Of a stretch of 64,000 nucleotides of DNA, positions 22,651 to 29,602 are shown piece after piece. The stretch lies in NCBI GenBank assembly GCA_963826165.1, contig CAWGWC010000003.1, positions 62,001 through 126,000 of the forward strand. Reading direction: 5' to 3'. Below the pieces are notes generated by a model. That model was given only the letters and a program-made list of their open reading frames with translations. It searched no databases and was not told the origin of the DNA. The first letter of the stretch is position 1; the number at the start of each line of letters is the position of its first letter. The stretch is from JACVRW01 sp963826165. Its GTDB lineage: Bacteria > Actinomycetota > Thermoleophilia > Solirubrobacterales > Thermoleophilaceae. The position numbers and the translations under genes were made by a program.

Positions 22651-24618
22651 GTGGGTACGCCGGTGTCCATGGAGGCTGTTCAGAGGCTGACCGGGCGCCA
22701 GTGGGCCATAGCGGCGCTCGTGCTCATGGCCGCAGCCGCAGCCGGACTGCTGGTGGTGATGATCGACGGAGGCGAGCTGGCCAACCCACTCCTGATCGCG
22801 GTGCTGGCTCTCTCCGCGCTGGCCGGGCTGGCGGCCTGGGTCAACGAACGGGCCGCGGCGAGGCGCCACGCGGCGCTCGACGAGCGCCGGCGCGGCGACA
22901 TGGCGGCTCGGGCCAAGGAGCTCGAGACCGATGCCAGCCAGAGCGAGGGCGAGGTCGAGAAGCTCAAGGGCCAGCTCGAGGCCCAGCGGACAGAGACCAC
23001 GCGCGAGCGCCGGCTGCGTCTGCGCACCGAGCGAGCGCGCCAGGCCGAGCGCGAATGGAACCGCGAGCTGCGCGGCCAGGTCCTCCAGATGTACCGGACG
23101 CGCGGCCCGAGCGGCGACCTGCACGAGCTGGTGCTCGAGATCGCCATCGGGTTGTCCGGCGCAAGCAAGGGTGTGCTGCTGTCCCAGAAGGACGTGGACG
23201 GGGACGGTCGGCTCGACCTGGTACGCCATGCCGGCTTCGACAACGACCCCGACGCCAGCTCGCTGGCCCAGCGGTTTGCCGACCGGGTGATAGAACGCGA
23301 CGAGATCGTCCGGGAGGACTCACCGGGAGACGGCGATTCGCGCGCGGACAACGAGATCGACAGCCTGGTGGCCATCCCGGTGTACATGCGCGACGACTTC
23401 GCGGGCGTGGTGATATGCGCGAACCGGCCCGGCGGCTTCGAGGAGCTGGACGACGACGTGCTGCTGGCGCTCGGCGACCACGCCGGCGCCGTGCTCGAGA
23501 ACCACCATCTCCACGGGCAGCTGCGCTCGTCCTACCTGACCGTGGTGCGGATGCTGGCGGACGCCATCGAGGCCAAGGACCCGTTCGTGCGGGCCGCGTC
23601 CGATGAGGTCTCGGCCTGTCTCGAGGCGGTGGCCCGGCGCCTCGAGCTCGAGCCCGAAGCGTCCGAGCGGCTGGTGTTCGCGGGCCTGCTGCGCGACGTG
23701 GGCAAGCTCGGGATCAGCGATCGCGTGCTGCTCAAGCCGGGTCCACTGAACACGGACGAGCGCCGCACCGTGGAGCTTCACCCGCTCATCGGCGCGCGCA
23801 TCGTCGAGCGAGTTCCCGGGCTGGCCGGCCTGGCGCCCGCCATCCGCCATCACCACGAGCGCTGGGACGGGGACGGCTACCCCAGCGGCCTGAGCGGCGA
23901 CGAGATCCCGATCGAGGCCCGGGTCCTCGCGGTGGCCGACGTCTACTCGGCGCTCACCTCGACCCGGCCCTACCGCCAGCCGGTGAGCACCGAACTGGCC
24001 TGCGAGGAGATCGTGCGCTCCTCCGGCAGCCAGTTCGATCCGCAGGTGGCGAGGCTGTTCGTGGAGGAGATCCGCCGCCGCGAGCCCGACGAGGCCGACC
24101 GCGGCACGCTCGCGGAGAGCGTCGACGTCCCGGCGGTCCAGGCCGAACGCGAACCCGGCGAGCCGCTGCTCGGCCACGGCTTGGTCGGCTCCACCGATCA
24201 CGTGACCCTGCTGTTCTCCCACCGGTTCCTGCAGGAGGCGGCCTCCTCCGAGGCCAAACGCGCTCAGCGGCGCCGGAGCCCGTTCGCCGTCCTCATGGTC
24301 GAGCTCACGGGGCTCTCGCAGATCAACCTCCGGGAGGGCTACGCCGCTGGGGACCGCGCGCTCCACGACGTGGGCCGTGCCCTGGACCAAACCCTCAACG
24401 GGATCAGCGCCACCGCGGGGCGTTTCAGTGGACGACGCCTGGCCGTGGTGCTGCCGGACACCGGACACGCTGAGGCCAGCCGTCTCGCCGCCGATGTGGC
24501 CGCCTCGCTCGACGGGAGCGGACCGGCCGTTCGGACCGGCGTCGCCGTGTGGCAGCAGGGAGATCACGGCGTGGACGTCCTGGCCCGCGCTCGGCTGGCG
24601 CTCGAAACCGGCGCCTAG
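22651..24618 (+). CDS. Membrane GAF-HD-GYP-GGDEF protein with degenerate active sites
   Basis: A 655-residue signalling protein. It has two membrane helices (about 14-35 and 42-62), a coiled coil (70-140), a GAF domain (about 150-285), an HD-GYP-type domain (about 290-480) and a GGDEF-like domain (about 510-650). HHERWDGDGYPSGLSG and ADVYSALTSTRPYR are intact. But the HD pair reads LLRDVGK instead of LLHDIGK, the early His (R-G-H-S) is R-A-A-S, and GGDEF is replaced by FSGRRLAVVLP. It probably neither makes nor degrades c-di-GMP efficiently and may act as a sensor or binding protein. Start is GTG 22651; an ATG at 22669 is an alternative. Confidence 0.82.
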   Translation: MGTPVSMEAVQRLTGRQWAIAALVLMAAAAAGLLVVMIDGGELANPLLIAVLALSALAGLAAWVNERAAARRHAALDERRRGDMAARAKELETDASQSEGEVEKLKGQLEAQRTETTRERRLRLRTERARQAEREWNRELRGQVLQMYRTRGPSGDLHELVLEIAIGLSGASKGVLLSQKDVDGDGRLDLVRHAGFDNDPDASSLAQRFADRVIERDEIVREDSPGDGDSRADNEIDSLVAIPVYMRDDFAGVVICANRPGGFEELDDDVLLALGDHAGAVLENHHLHGQLRSSYLTVVRMLADAIEAKDPFVRAASDEVSACLEAVARRLELEPEASERLVFAGLLRDVGKLGISDRVLLKPGPLNTDERRTVELHPLIGARIVERVPGLAGLAPAIRHHHERWDGDGYPSGLSGDEIPIEARVLAVADVYSALTSTRPYRQPVSTELACEEIVRSSGSQFDPQVARLFVEEIRRREPDEADRGTLAESVDVPAVQAEREPGEPLLGHGLVGSTDHVTLLFSHRFLQEAASSEAKRAQRRRSPFAVLMVELTGLSQINLREGYAAGDRALHDVGRALDQTLNGISATAGRFSGRRLAVVLPDTGHAEASRLAADVAASLDGSGPAVRTGVAVWQQGDHGVDVLARARLALETGA

Positions 24619-24641
24619 GGCGCGTCTAATGTGCGCCGCCG

Positions 24642-26003
24642 ATGCGGCGCACCCTCGCCCTGTGGATCCTGCTGTTCGCCGCCTACGCGGCCACCCTGGG
24701 CCTGCATGGCTTCGGCGACTCGGAGTACGGCGGAGATGAGCCCCACTATCTACTCGCCACGCAGTCGATCGTCGAGGACGGAGACGTCGACGTCCGCGAC
24801 GAGTACGCGGAACGGTCTTACGCCGACTTCTATCCCTACGAGCTCGAGCGCCGCGGCACCCCCACCGAGGGTCGCCTGAACGAGCCGGTCGGCGCCGGCT
24901 TCCCGTTGCTGATCGCCCCCGCCTTCGCGGTGGGCGGAGCGCTCGGGGTGGAGCTCTTCCTTGCCGCCGTCGTGGCCCTCGGCGTGGCCCTTGCCTACCG
25001 GCTCGCGCTGAGGGTCGTCCCCGATCCCTGGGCGCTCGGGGCGGCGGCGAGCGTGGGCCTGTCGCCGCCGCTGCTCGCCTACAGCACAGCCGTCTATCCG
25101 GAGGCCGCTGCCGGCGCCGCTCTCGCCGGCGCCGCGCTGCTCGCCGTGCGCCTGGACTCCCGGCCCGGCCGCCGCACCGCGGTGGCGGCCTTCGCCCTCC
25201 TGGCGCTGCTGCCGTGGCTCGGGGTGCGATTCGTGCCCGCCGGCATCGTGGTGGGCTTCTTCGCCGTACGACCGCTGTGGCGGGCCCGCAGGCGCACGCT
25301 CGCCGTCGGCTCCGTCGAGCTGGCGCTGTTCAGCCTGGCGGTCTACGTCGGGATCAACGAGGCCTTCTACGGCGGGCCCACGCCCTACGCGGCCGCCGCC
25401 CCCGGCGAGCCCGTGACCGGAACGTCGTCGCCCGGCGGATACGCCGAGCGCGTCTACCGGCTGGTTGCCCTGTTCGTGGACCGCGAGTTCGGGCTGTTGC
25501 GCTGGGCGCCGGTGTTCCTGCTGACCTTCGTGGGCCTGTGGTGGTTGTGGCGCTCGCACCGCGACCGGCTCGCGCGCGCGGTGCCGCAGCTGCGGGAGAT
25601 CGAGCTCACCGGCGACCTCTGCGCCGGAGTGCTCGCCGTGCAGCTGGCGGTGGCGGCGTTTCTGGCACCGACGATGTTCGGCTTCTGGTTTCCGGGCCGG
25701 CATCTGATCGCCGCCCTGCCGCTCGCGATCCCGCTGGTGGGCTGGGGGCTCCGGCACGCGCCCCGGCTCGGCACCGTCCTGTGCCTTCTGACGTTTGCGG
25801 CGTCGGCCGGTCTGTACGCGAGCGTGCGCTGGGGGGACGGTTCGCTCGTGACCGATCGTCCCGATGCGCCCTTCGGCCCGCTGACCGGCCTGCTCCCGGC
25901 GTTCGCGAGCGGTGACGCATGGCCCTTCTGGCTGGCCGCCCTCCTGGCGGCCGGGCTGGCGGCCCTGGTGGGGCTCGAATTGCGCGGGCGGCTGCCAGAC
26001 TGA
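24642..26003 (+). CDS. Polytopic GT-C-like membrane protein
   Basis: A 453-residue integral membrane protein with about eleven hydrophobic helices. The first extracytoplasmic loop has YGGDEPHYLLATQSIVEDGD, the acidic D-E-x-H motif typical of GT-C glycosyltransferases of the PMT/ArnT type, followed by GRLNEPVGAGFPLL. Such enzymes transfer sugars from polyprenyl-phosphate donors to lipids or proteins on the outer face. Here the acceptor is unknown. TAATGT lies 9 bases before the ATG. It shares the strand with the small MmcQ/YjbR gene 4 bases after it. Confidence 0.72.
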   Translation: MRRTLALWILLFAAYAATLGLHGFGDSEYGGDEPHYLLATQSIVEDGDVDVRDEYAERSYADFYPYELERRGTPTEGRLNEPVGAGFPLLIAPAFAVGGALGVELFLAAVVALGVALAYRLALRVVPDPWALGAAASVGLSPPLLAYSTAVYPEAAAGAALAGAALLAVRLDSRPGRRTAVAAFALLALLPWLGVRFVPAGIVVGFFAVRPLWRARRRTLAVGSVELALFSLAVYVGINEAFYGGPTPYAAAAPGEPVTGTSSPGGYAERVYRLVALFVDREFGLLRWAPVFLLTFVGLWWLWRSHRDRLARAVPQLREIELTGDLCAGVLAVQLAVAAFLAPTMFGFWFPGRHLIAALPLAIPLVGWGLRHAPRLGTVLCLLTFAASAGLYASVRWGDGSLVTDRPDAPFGPLTGLLPAFASGDAWPFWLAALLAAGLAALVGLELRGRLPD

Positions 26004-26007
26004 CGCC

Positions 26008-26349
26008 ATGTCCGACGCCCGAACCGTCCGCCGGATCATCGACGCCCTTCCCGATGTGGAGGAGGGCACGTCCTACGGGACTCCCTCGTGGAAGGTCCGG
26101 GGCAAGTTCTTCGCCCGTCTGCGCGACGACGACACGGTGTTGGTGGCCAAGGTGGACAAGGGCGAGAAGCAGCTCCTGATGGAGGCTGAGCCGGAGGTCT
26201 TCTTCGAGACGCCCCACTACGAGGGCTACGGCTACTTCCTCGTGCGCCTCGAGAACATCGATGAGGACGAGCTGGCCGAGGTGCTGGAGGACGCGTGGCG
26301 CCTGGCGGCGCCGAAGCGGCTGGTGGCCGAGCGCGACGAAGCGGCCTAG
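26008..26349 (+). CDS. MmcQ/YjbR-family protein
   Basis: A 113-residue protein of the MmcQ/YjbR (DUF419-like) fold: IIDALPDVEEGTSYGTPSWK, GKFFARLRDDDTVLVAK and EVFFETPHYEGYGYFLVRL. The fold resembles a CyaY/DNA-binding-like sandwich; no biochemical role is settled. ATG at 26008 fits the family start. The stop overlaps the convergent VIT-type transporter gene by 4 bases. Confidence 0.85.
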   Translation: MSDARTVRRIIDALPDVEEGTSYGTPSWKVRGKFFARLRDDDTVLVAKVDKGEKQLLMEAEPEVFFETPHYEGYGYFLVRLENIDEDELAEVLEDAWRLAAPKRLVAERDEAA

Positions 26350-26855
26350 GCGGCGCTCCCGATCACCACGCCCACGGTCGCGACGGTCACGCCGCCGAGT
26401 GTGACCTGAATGAGCGAGCGGGTGAGCGACACCCGCATGAAGCGACGCCGGATCCAGGCGATCAGCACCAGCTCCACCGCGACCACTGCGTAGGCCAGCG
26501 TCAGCGCCCGGTCGACGTCGGCGATGAGGAAGGGCAGGGCGTGCAGCGAGCCGCCGACGAAGGTGGCGCCGCCCGTGATCAGCCCGCGCGAGAGCGAGCT
26601 GCCGCGCCCGGTGAGCGAGCCGTCGTCGGAGAGGCCCTCGGACAGGCCCATGCTGATCGCCGCACCCACTGCAGCGGCCAGACCCACCAGCAGCGCCTCG
26701 CGCGAGCCGGCGAGGTAGGCCGTGGCGAAGATCGGCGCCAGCGTGGAGATCGTGCCGTCGATCAGCCCGATCAGCGCGGGCTGGACCACCTGTAGCGCCA
26801 GCCGGCGGTCGTCCGTGGCCCGAAGGCGGTCGAGCAGCTGGGCGGCGGTCGACAT
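26346..26855 (-). CDS. VIT1/CCC1-type metal transporter
   Basis: A 169-residue membrane protein with about four to five helices. The motifs LIDGTISTLAPIFATAYL and AVGAAISMGLSEGLSDDGS match VIT1/CCC1 iron/manganese exporters or vacuolar-type transporters, where the M-S-x-x-x-x-E pattern lies on the transport path. It is divergent from a Fur-family regulator with a 47-base shared promoter region, which strongly suggests metal-responsive control. CATAAT lies 6 bases before the ATG on the minus strand. Iron or manganese export is the likely role. Confidence 0.83.
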   Translation of the reverse strand: MSTAAQLLDRLRATDDRRLALQVVQPALIGLIDGTISTLAPIFATAYLAGSREALLVGLAAAVGAAISMGLSEGLSDDGSLTGRGSSLSRGLITGGATFVGGSLHALPFLIADVDRALTLAYAVVAVELVLIAWIRRRFMRVSLTRSLIQVTLGGVTVATVGVVIGSAA

Positions 26856-26902
26856 GGTTCGATTATGGCTTATCGCAAATGAGTTATAGTAAGGGTCGCC
26901 TA
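26856..26902. promoter_or_regulatory. Shared promoter/operator of VIT transporter and Fur regulator
   Basis: An AT-rich 47-base gap, unlike its surroundings. It contains CATAAT on the minus strand (6 bases before the transporter ATG), TATAGT on the plus strand (26885-26890, 12 bases before the Fur ATG) and three TTAT words at 26863, 26870 and 26884. It is the obvious place for a Fur-type operator, though no perfect Fur box can be drawn. Confidence 0.5.
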
Positions 26903-27382
26903 ATGAAAAGCGGCTACGACACCCTCGGCGCGGCCCTCCACGAGCGGGGCATGCGCGTGACCCCCCAGCGGGTGCTGATCCACCGGACGCTGATGGACCT
27001 GGATCGTCACGTGACCGCCGAGCAGGTGCTCGCCGGGGTCTCCGACCGCCTGCCCAACGCGTCGCTGCCCACCGTCTACGCCGCCCTCGAGCTGTTCGAG
27101 GAGCTGGGCATGGTGCGGCGTCTGGCCGCGCAGAGCGGCGCCACGCTGTGGGACCCGAGGACCGACGACCACCACCACCTGGTCTGCTCTCGCTGCGGCT
27201 CCGTGGAGGACGTGGAGGCTCCGCTCGACGTGGCGGCGGTCCTGCGTGCCGCTCGCCGCAGCGGAGCTCAGCCGGCGGGCGCCGAGCTCGTGCTGACCGG
27301 GCTCTGCGCCGCCTGCTCGGCCGCCGCCGCTTCCCACCAGCGCTCCAGCCGGTCGATGAAGACGCGCGGCCGGTCGGCGTAG
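26903..27382 (+). CDS. Fur-family metal-responsive regulator
   Basis: A 159-residue repressor. The winged helix (residues about 8-80) reads GMRVTPQRVLIHRTLM, HVTAEQVLAGVSDRLP and SLPTVYAALELFEELG. The metal sites include DDHHHLVCSRCG (His cluster and structural Cys pair) and a second Cys pair in GLCAACSA. It may be Fur, Mur or PerR in function; the divergent VIT transporter suggests iron or manganese. I take ATG 26903 (MKSGYDTLGAALHERG) with AAGGG upstream over an earlier ATG at 26879. The C-terminal 38 codons overlap the convergent CHAD gene by 115 bases. Confidence 0.85.
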   Translation: MKSGYDTLGAALHERGMRVTPQRVLIHRTLMDLDRHVTAEQVLAGVSDRLPNASLPTVYAALELFEELGMVRRLAAQSGATLWDPRTDDHHHLVCSRCGSVEDVEAPLDVAAVLRAARRSGAQPAGAELVLTGLCAACSAAAASHQRSSRSMKTRGRSA

Positions 27383-28191
27383 AGGCGCGCTCCCAGATCG
27401 AAGGCGTCGGCCTGCAGGACGGCGCGCCGCGCGGCCACGGCCTGCGCCAGCTCCGGGGCGACCTCGGCGTGCTCCCCGGCCCACTCGAGCAGCAGAGCGA
27501 GATCGTGGTCGTCACCGAGCCGGTCGGACAGGTCGTGGGCCTCGTCGGCCACGGTCTCCATCACCGGCGTCCACACGAAGGCGAGCAGCTGGTGGTCGTA
27601 CCAGAGCTCCTTGGCCCGCTTGCGCCACTCGTGAAGACCCTCGGTGTCCGCCGACCTGCGGAGCGCGCGGTACTCACGCCGCCCGCGGCGATACATGCGA
27701 CGCAGGCCCGGCTCCAGCGCGTCGAAGCCCTCGGATTCGAGCGGCCAGCCCGTCACACGCGCCCGCACCTCGCCGAGGATCTCCACCGCCCGAGCGGAGG
27801 CCTGGGCGCGACCGCCCCCGGTGGTGAGCAGCCGGTGGGCCTCGACCGCTTGACGCAGCGGCCCGCTCACGCCCTCGTCCAGCTCGAGGCCGTCGAGGGT
27901 CACCACCAGCACGTCGGCGTCACGGGAACCCGCCAGCTCTGCGGCCGCCGAGCGCAACGCATCGTTCTCCTCGCGGTAGACGCTCTTGCCGATCTCGCCG
28001 CGGACGAGGCGCAGCAGAGCGCGCAGCTTCTTGATGTCCTTGCGCGCGTTGTGGACTGACTCCTCCGGGTCGCTGTCGCTCGCGCCGGACAGCTCGTCGG
28101 TCGCGTGGTCGATGCGACCCCAGGCCACGCGCGCGATGCCCTCAGGAAGCGCTTCGCCGGCCAACAGGCGGTAGGAGCCAGACTCGCTCAC
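27268..28191 (-). CDS. CHAD domain protein
   Basis: A 307-residue all-helical protein with the CHAD fold, in which conserved His/Lys/Arg residues bind polyphosphate. Seen are VHNARKDIKKLRALLRLVR (the H-x-x-R-K-x-x-K-x-L-R motif), SRDADVLVVTLDGL and LHEWRKRAKELWYDHQLL (the second basic helix). No fused CYTH domain is present. GTG start. Its 3-prime end lies under the Fur gene's C-terminus in antisense (115 bases). Role: probable polyphosphate-granule association. Confidence 0.87.
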   Translation of the reverse strand: MSESGSYRLLAGEALPEGIARVAWGRIDHATDELSGASDSDPEESVHNARKDIKKLRALLRLVRGEIGKSVYREENDALRSAAAELAGSRDADVLVVTLDGLELDEGVSGPLRQAVEAHRLLTTGGGRAQASARAVEILGEVRARVTGWPLESEGFDALEPGLRRMYRRGRREYRALRRSADTEGLHEWRKRAKELWYDHQLLAFVWTPVMETVADEAHDLSDRLGDDHDLALLLEWAGEHAEVAPELAQAVAARRAVLQADAFDLGARLYADRPRVFIDRLERWWEAAAAEQAAQSPVSTSSAPAG

Positions 28192-28203
28192 AGCGAGGAA
28201 AGG

Positions 28204-29163
28204 CTAGCCCGCCTCAGGCTCGAGCAGCTTCGCGGCGGCGCTGGCGGGATCGAGCCGGCGGGCCACGACCTCGTCGAGCAGCTCATGGATGGAATCGTCC
28301 TCGCGCACGCGCGCCTCGAGCGCGCGCCTCTGCCGCGCCGCGGCCAGGGCGATCACCTCGTTGAGCAGGTTGCGCCGGCGGCGCTCCGCGAGCGTGCCCT
28401 CCTGCTCGATGAACTCGCGGTGCTCGGCGATCCGCTCGGCCAGCTCCTCGATGCCCTCGTTGCGGCTGGCCTCGGCCTTGACGATGGGCACGCGCCAGCC
28501 CTTCTGGGGACCGAGCGAGAGCACACCCCGGATCTCGCGCACCATCGTGTCGGTCAGTGGGTGGTCGGCTTTGTTGACCACGATCACGTCGGGGATCTCC
28601 ATGACCCCCGCCTTGAGGGCCTGGATCGAATCGCCCGACCCCGGCATGAGCGCGAGCACGATCGTGTCGGCGTGGTCGATGATGTCCACCTCGGCCTGCC
28701 CGACCCCGACGGTCTCGAGGAAGACGTCGTCCTTGCCGGACGCGTCCATGAGCAGAGCCGCCTGCAGGGTGGCCTCCGACAGGCCGCCGAGCGAGCCCCG
28801 GCTCGCCATGGAGCGGATGTACACGCCCGGGTCGAGGAAGTGATCCACCAGCCGGATCCGGTCGCCCAAGAGAGCACCCTGGGTGAACGGCGAGCTCGGG
28901 TCGATCGACAGCACGGCCACCTGGCGGTCGGCCGCCCGCGCCCCCTCCACCAACCGAGCGATGATGGTCGACTTGCCCACGCCCGGCGGACCGGTGAAGC
29001 CGACCACCGCCGCGCGACCGGTGCTCGGATAGACCTCGCGGACCAGCCGCCAGCCCTCGGGATCGTCGTTTTCGACCAGCGAAATGGCGCGCGCCAGCGC
29101 GCGCTTGTCGCCCGCCAGGAGGCGCTCGGCGAGGTCGGCTGCGGTGCGTCCGGGGGCCGGCAT
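28204..29163 (-). CDS. meaB: Methylmalonyl-CoA mutase-associated GTPase MeaB
   Basis: A 319-residue G3E-family GTPase that protects and reloads B12-dependent acyl-CoA mutases. Motifs: Walker A FTGPPGVGKST (about 56-66), VAVLSIDPSSPFTQGALLGD, FLETVGVGQAEVDI (switch) and the guanine-specificity NKAD. The C-terminal dimerisation arm (RRNLLNEVIALAAARQRRAL) is complete. No mutase gene is in the window, although the rest of the window is rich in acyl-CoA metabolism. A VOC protein, the fold of methylmalonyl-CoA epimerase, lies immediately upstream in the same direction. Confidence 0.9.
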   Translation of the reverse strand: MPAPGRTAADLAERLLAGDKRALARAISLVENDDPEGWRLVREVYPSTGRAAVVGFTGPPGVGKSTIIARLVEGARAADRQVAVLSIDPSSPFTQGALLGDRIRLVDHFLDPGVYIRSMASRGSLGGLSEATLQAALLMDASGKDDVFLETVGVGQAEVDIIDHADTIVLALMPGSGDSIQALKAGVMEIPDVIVVNKADHPLTDTMVREIRGVLSLGPQKGWRVPIVKAEASRNEGIEELAERIAEHREFIEQEGTLAERRRRNLLNEVIALAAARQRRALEARVREDDSIHELLDEVVARRLDPASAAAKLLEPEAG

Positions 29164-29175
29164 GCAGCGGCCATG

Positions 29176-29589
29176 CTAGTCGGGGCGCAGGTGCTCTCCC
29201 ACGTCCCAGGTCCACAGCTCGACCACGTTGCCATCGGGGTCGTTCACGTAGGCGGCGCGGCCGTGGCTCTCCCCGAAGCGCAGCACCTCGACCTCCTCAC
29301 CGCGCTGCCGCAGCAGGTCGACGGCGGCGTCGAAGTCAGCGTCGGCGATCTTCATCGCGTAGTGCACGTGCACACCCCCGCGCCCCCCGGCCAGGCCGAC
29401 CTGCGGGCGCCAGAGCCCGATCCTCGTGCGGTCTCCGGCCATCACCCACACCGCCTCGCGGTCCGGCCAGCGCTCCACCACGGGCAGCCCCAGCACCTCG
29501 GAATAGAAGCGCACGGAGGCCTCGAGATCCACCACCTCGAGCACCAGCTCGGACACCCCCGAAACCGGAATGTCGCGCTCGCCGCTCAT
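29176..29589 (-). CDS. VOC-family (glyoxalase/epimerase-like) protein
   Basis: A 137-residue protein with two beta-alpha-beta-beta-beta modules: VSELVLEVVDLEASVRFYSE, then VHVHYAMKIADADFDAAVDL and AYVNDPDGNVVELW (metal-binding Glu near the C-terminus). VOC members include methylmalonyl-CoA epimerase, glyoxalase I and resistance proteins. Being upstream of meaB it might take part in the methylmalonyl-CoA route, but the sequence looks more like a general VOC dioxygenase/resistance member. ATG start. Confidence 0.8.
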   Translation of the reverse strand: MSGERDIPVSGVSELVLEVVDLEASVRFYSEVLGLPVVERWPDREAVWVMAGDRTRIGLWRPQVGLAGGRGGVHVHYAMKIADADFDAAVDLLRQRGEEVEVLRFGESHGRAAYVNDPDGNVVELWTWDVGEHLRPD

Positions 29590-29602
29590 CGCGGCCGCGA
29601 GG

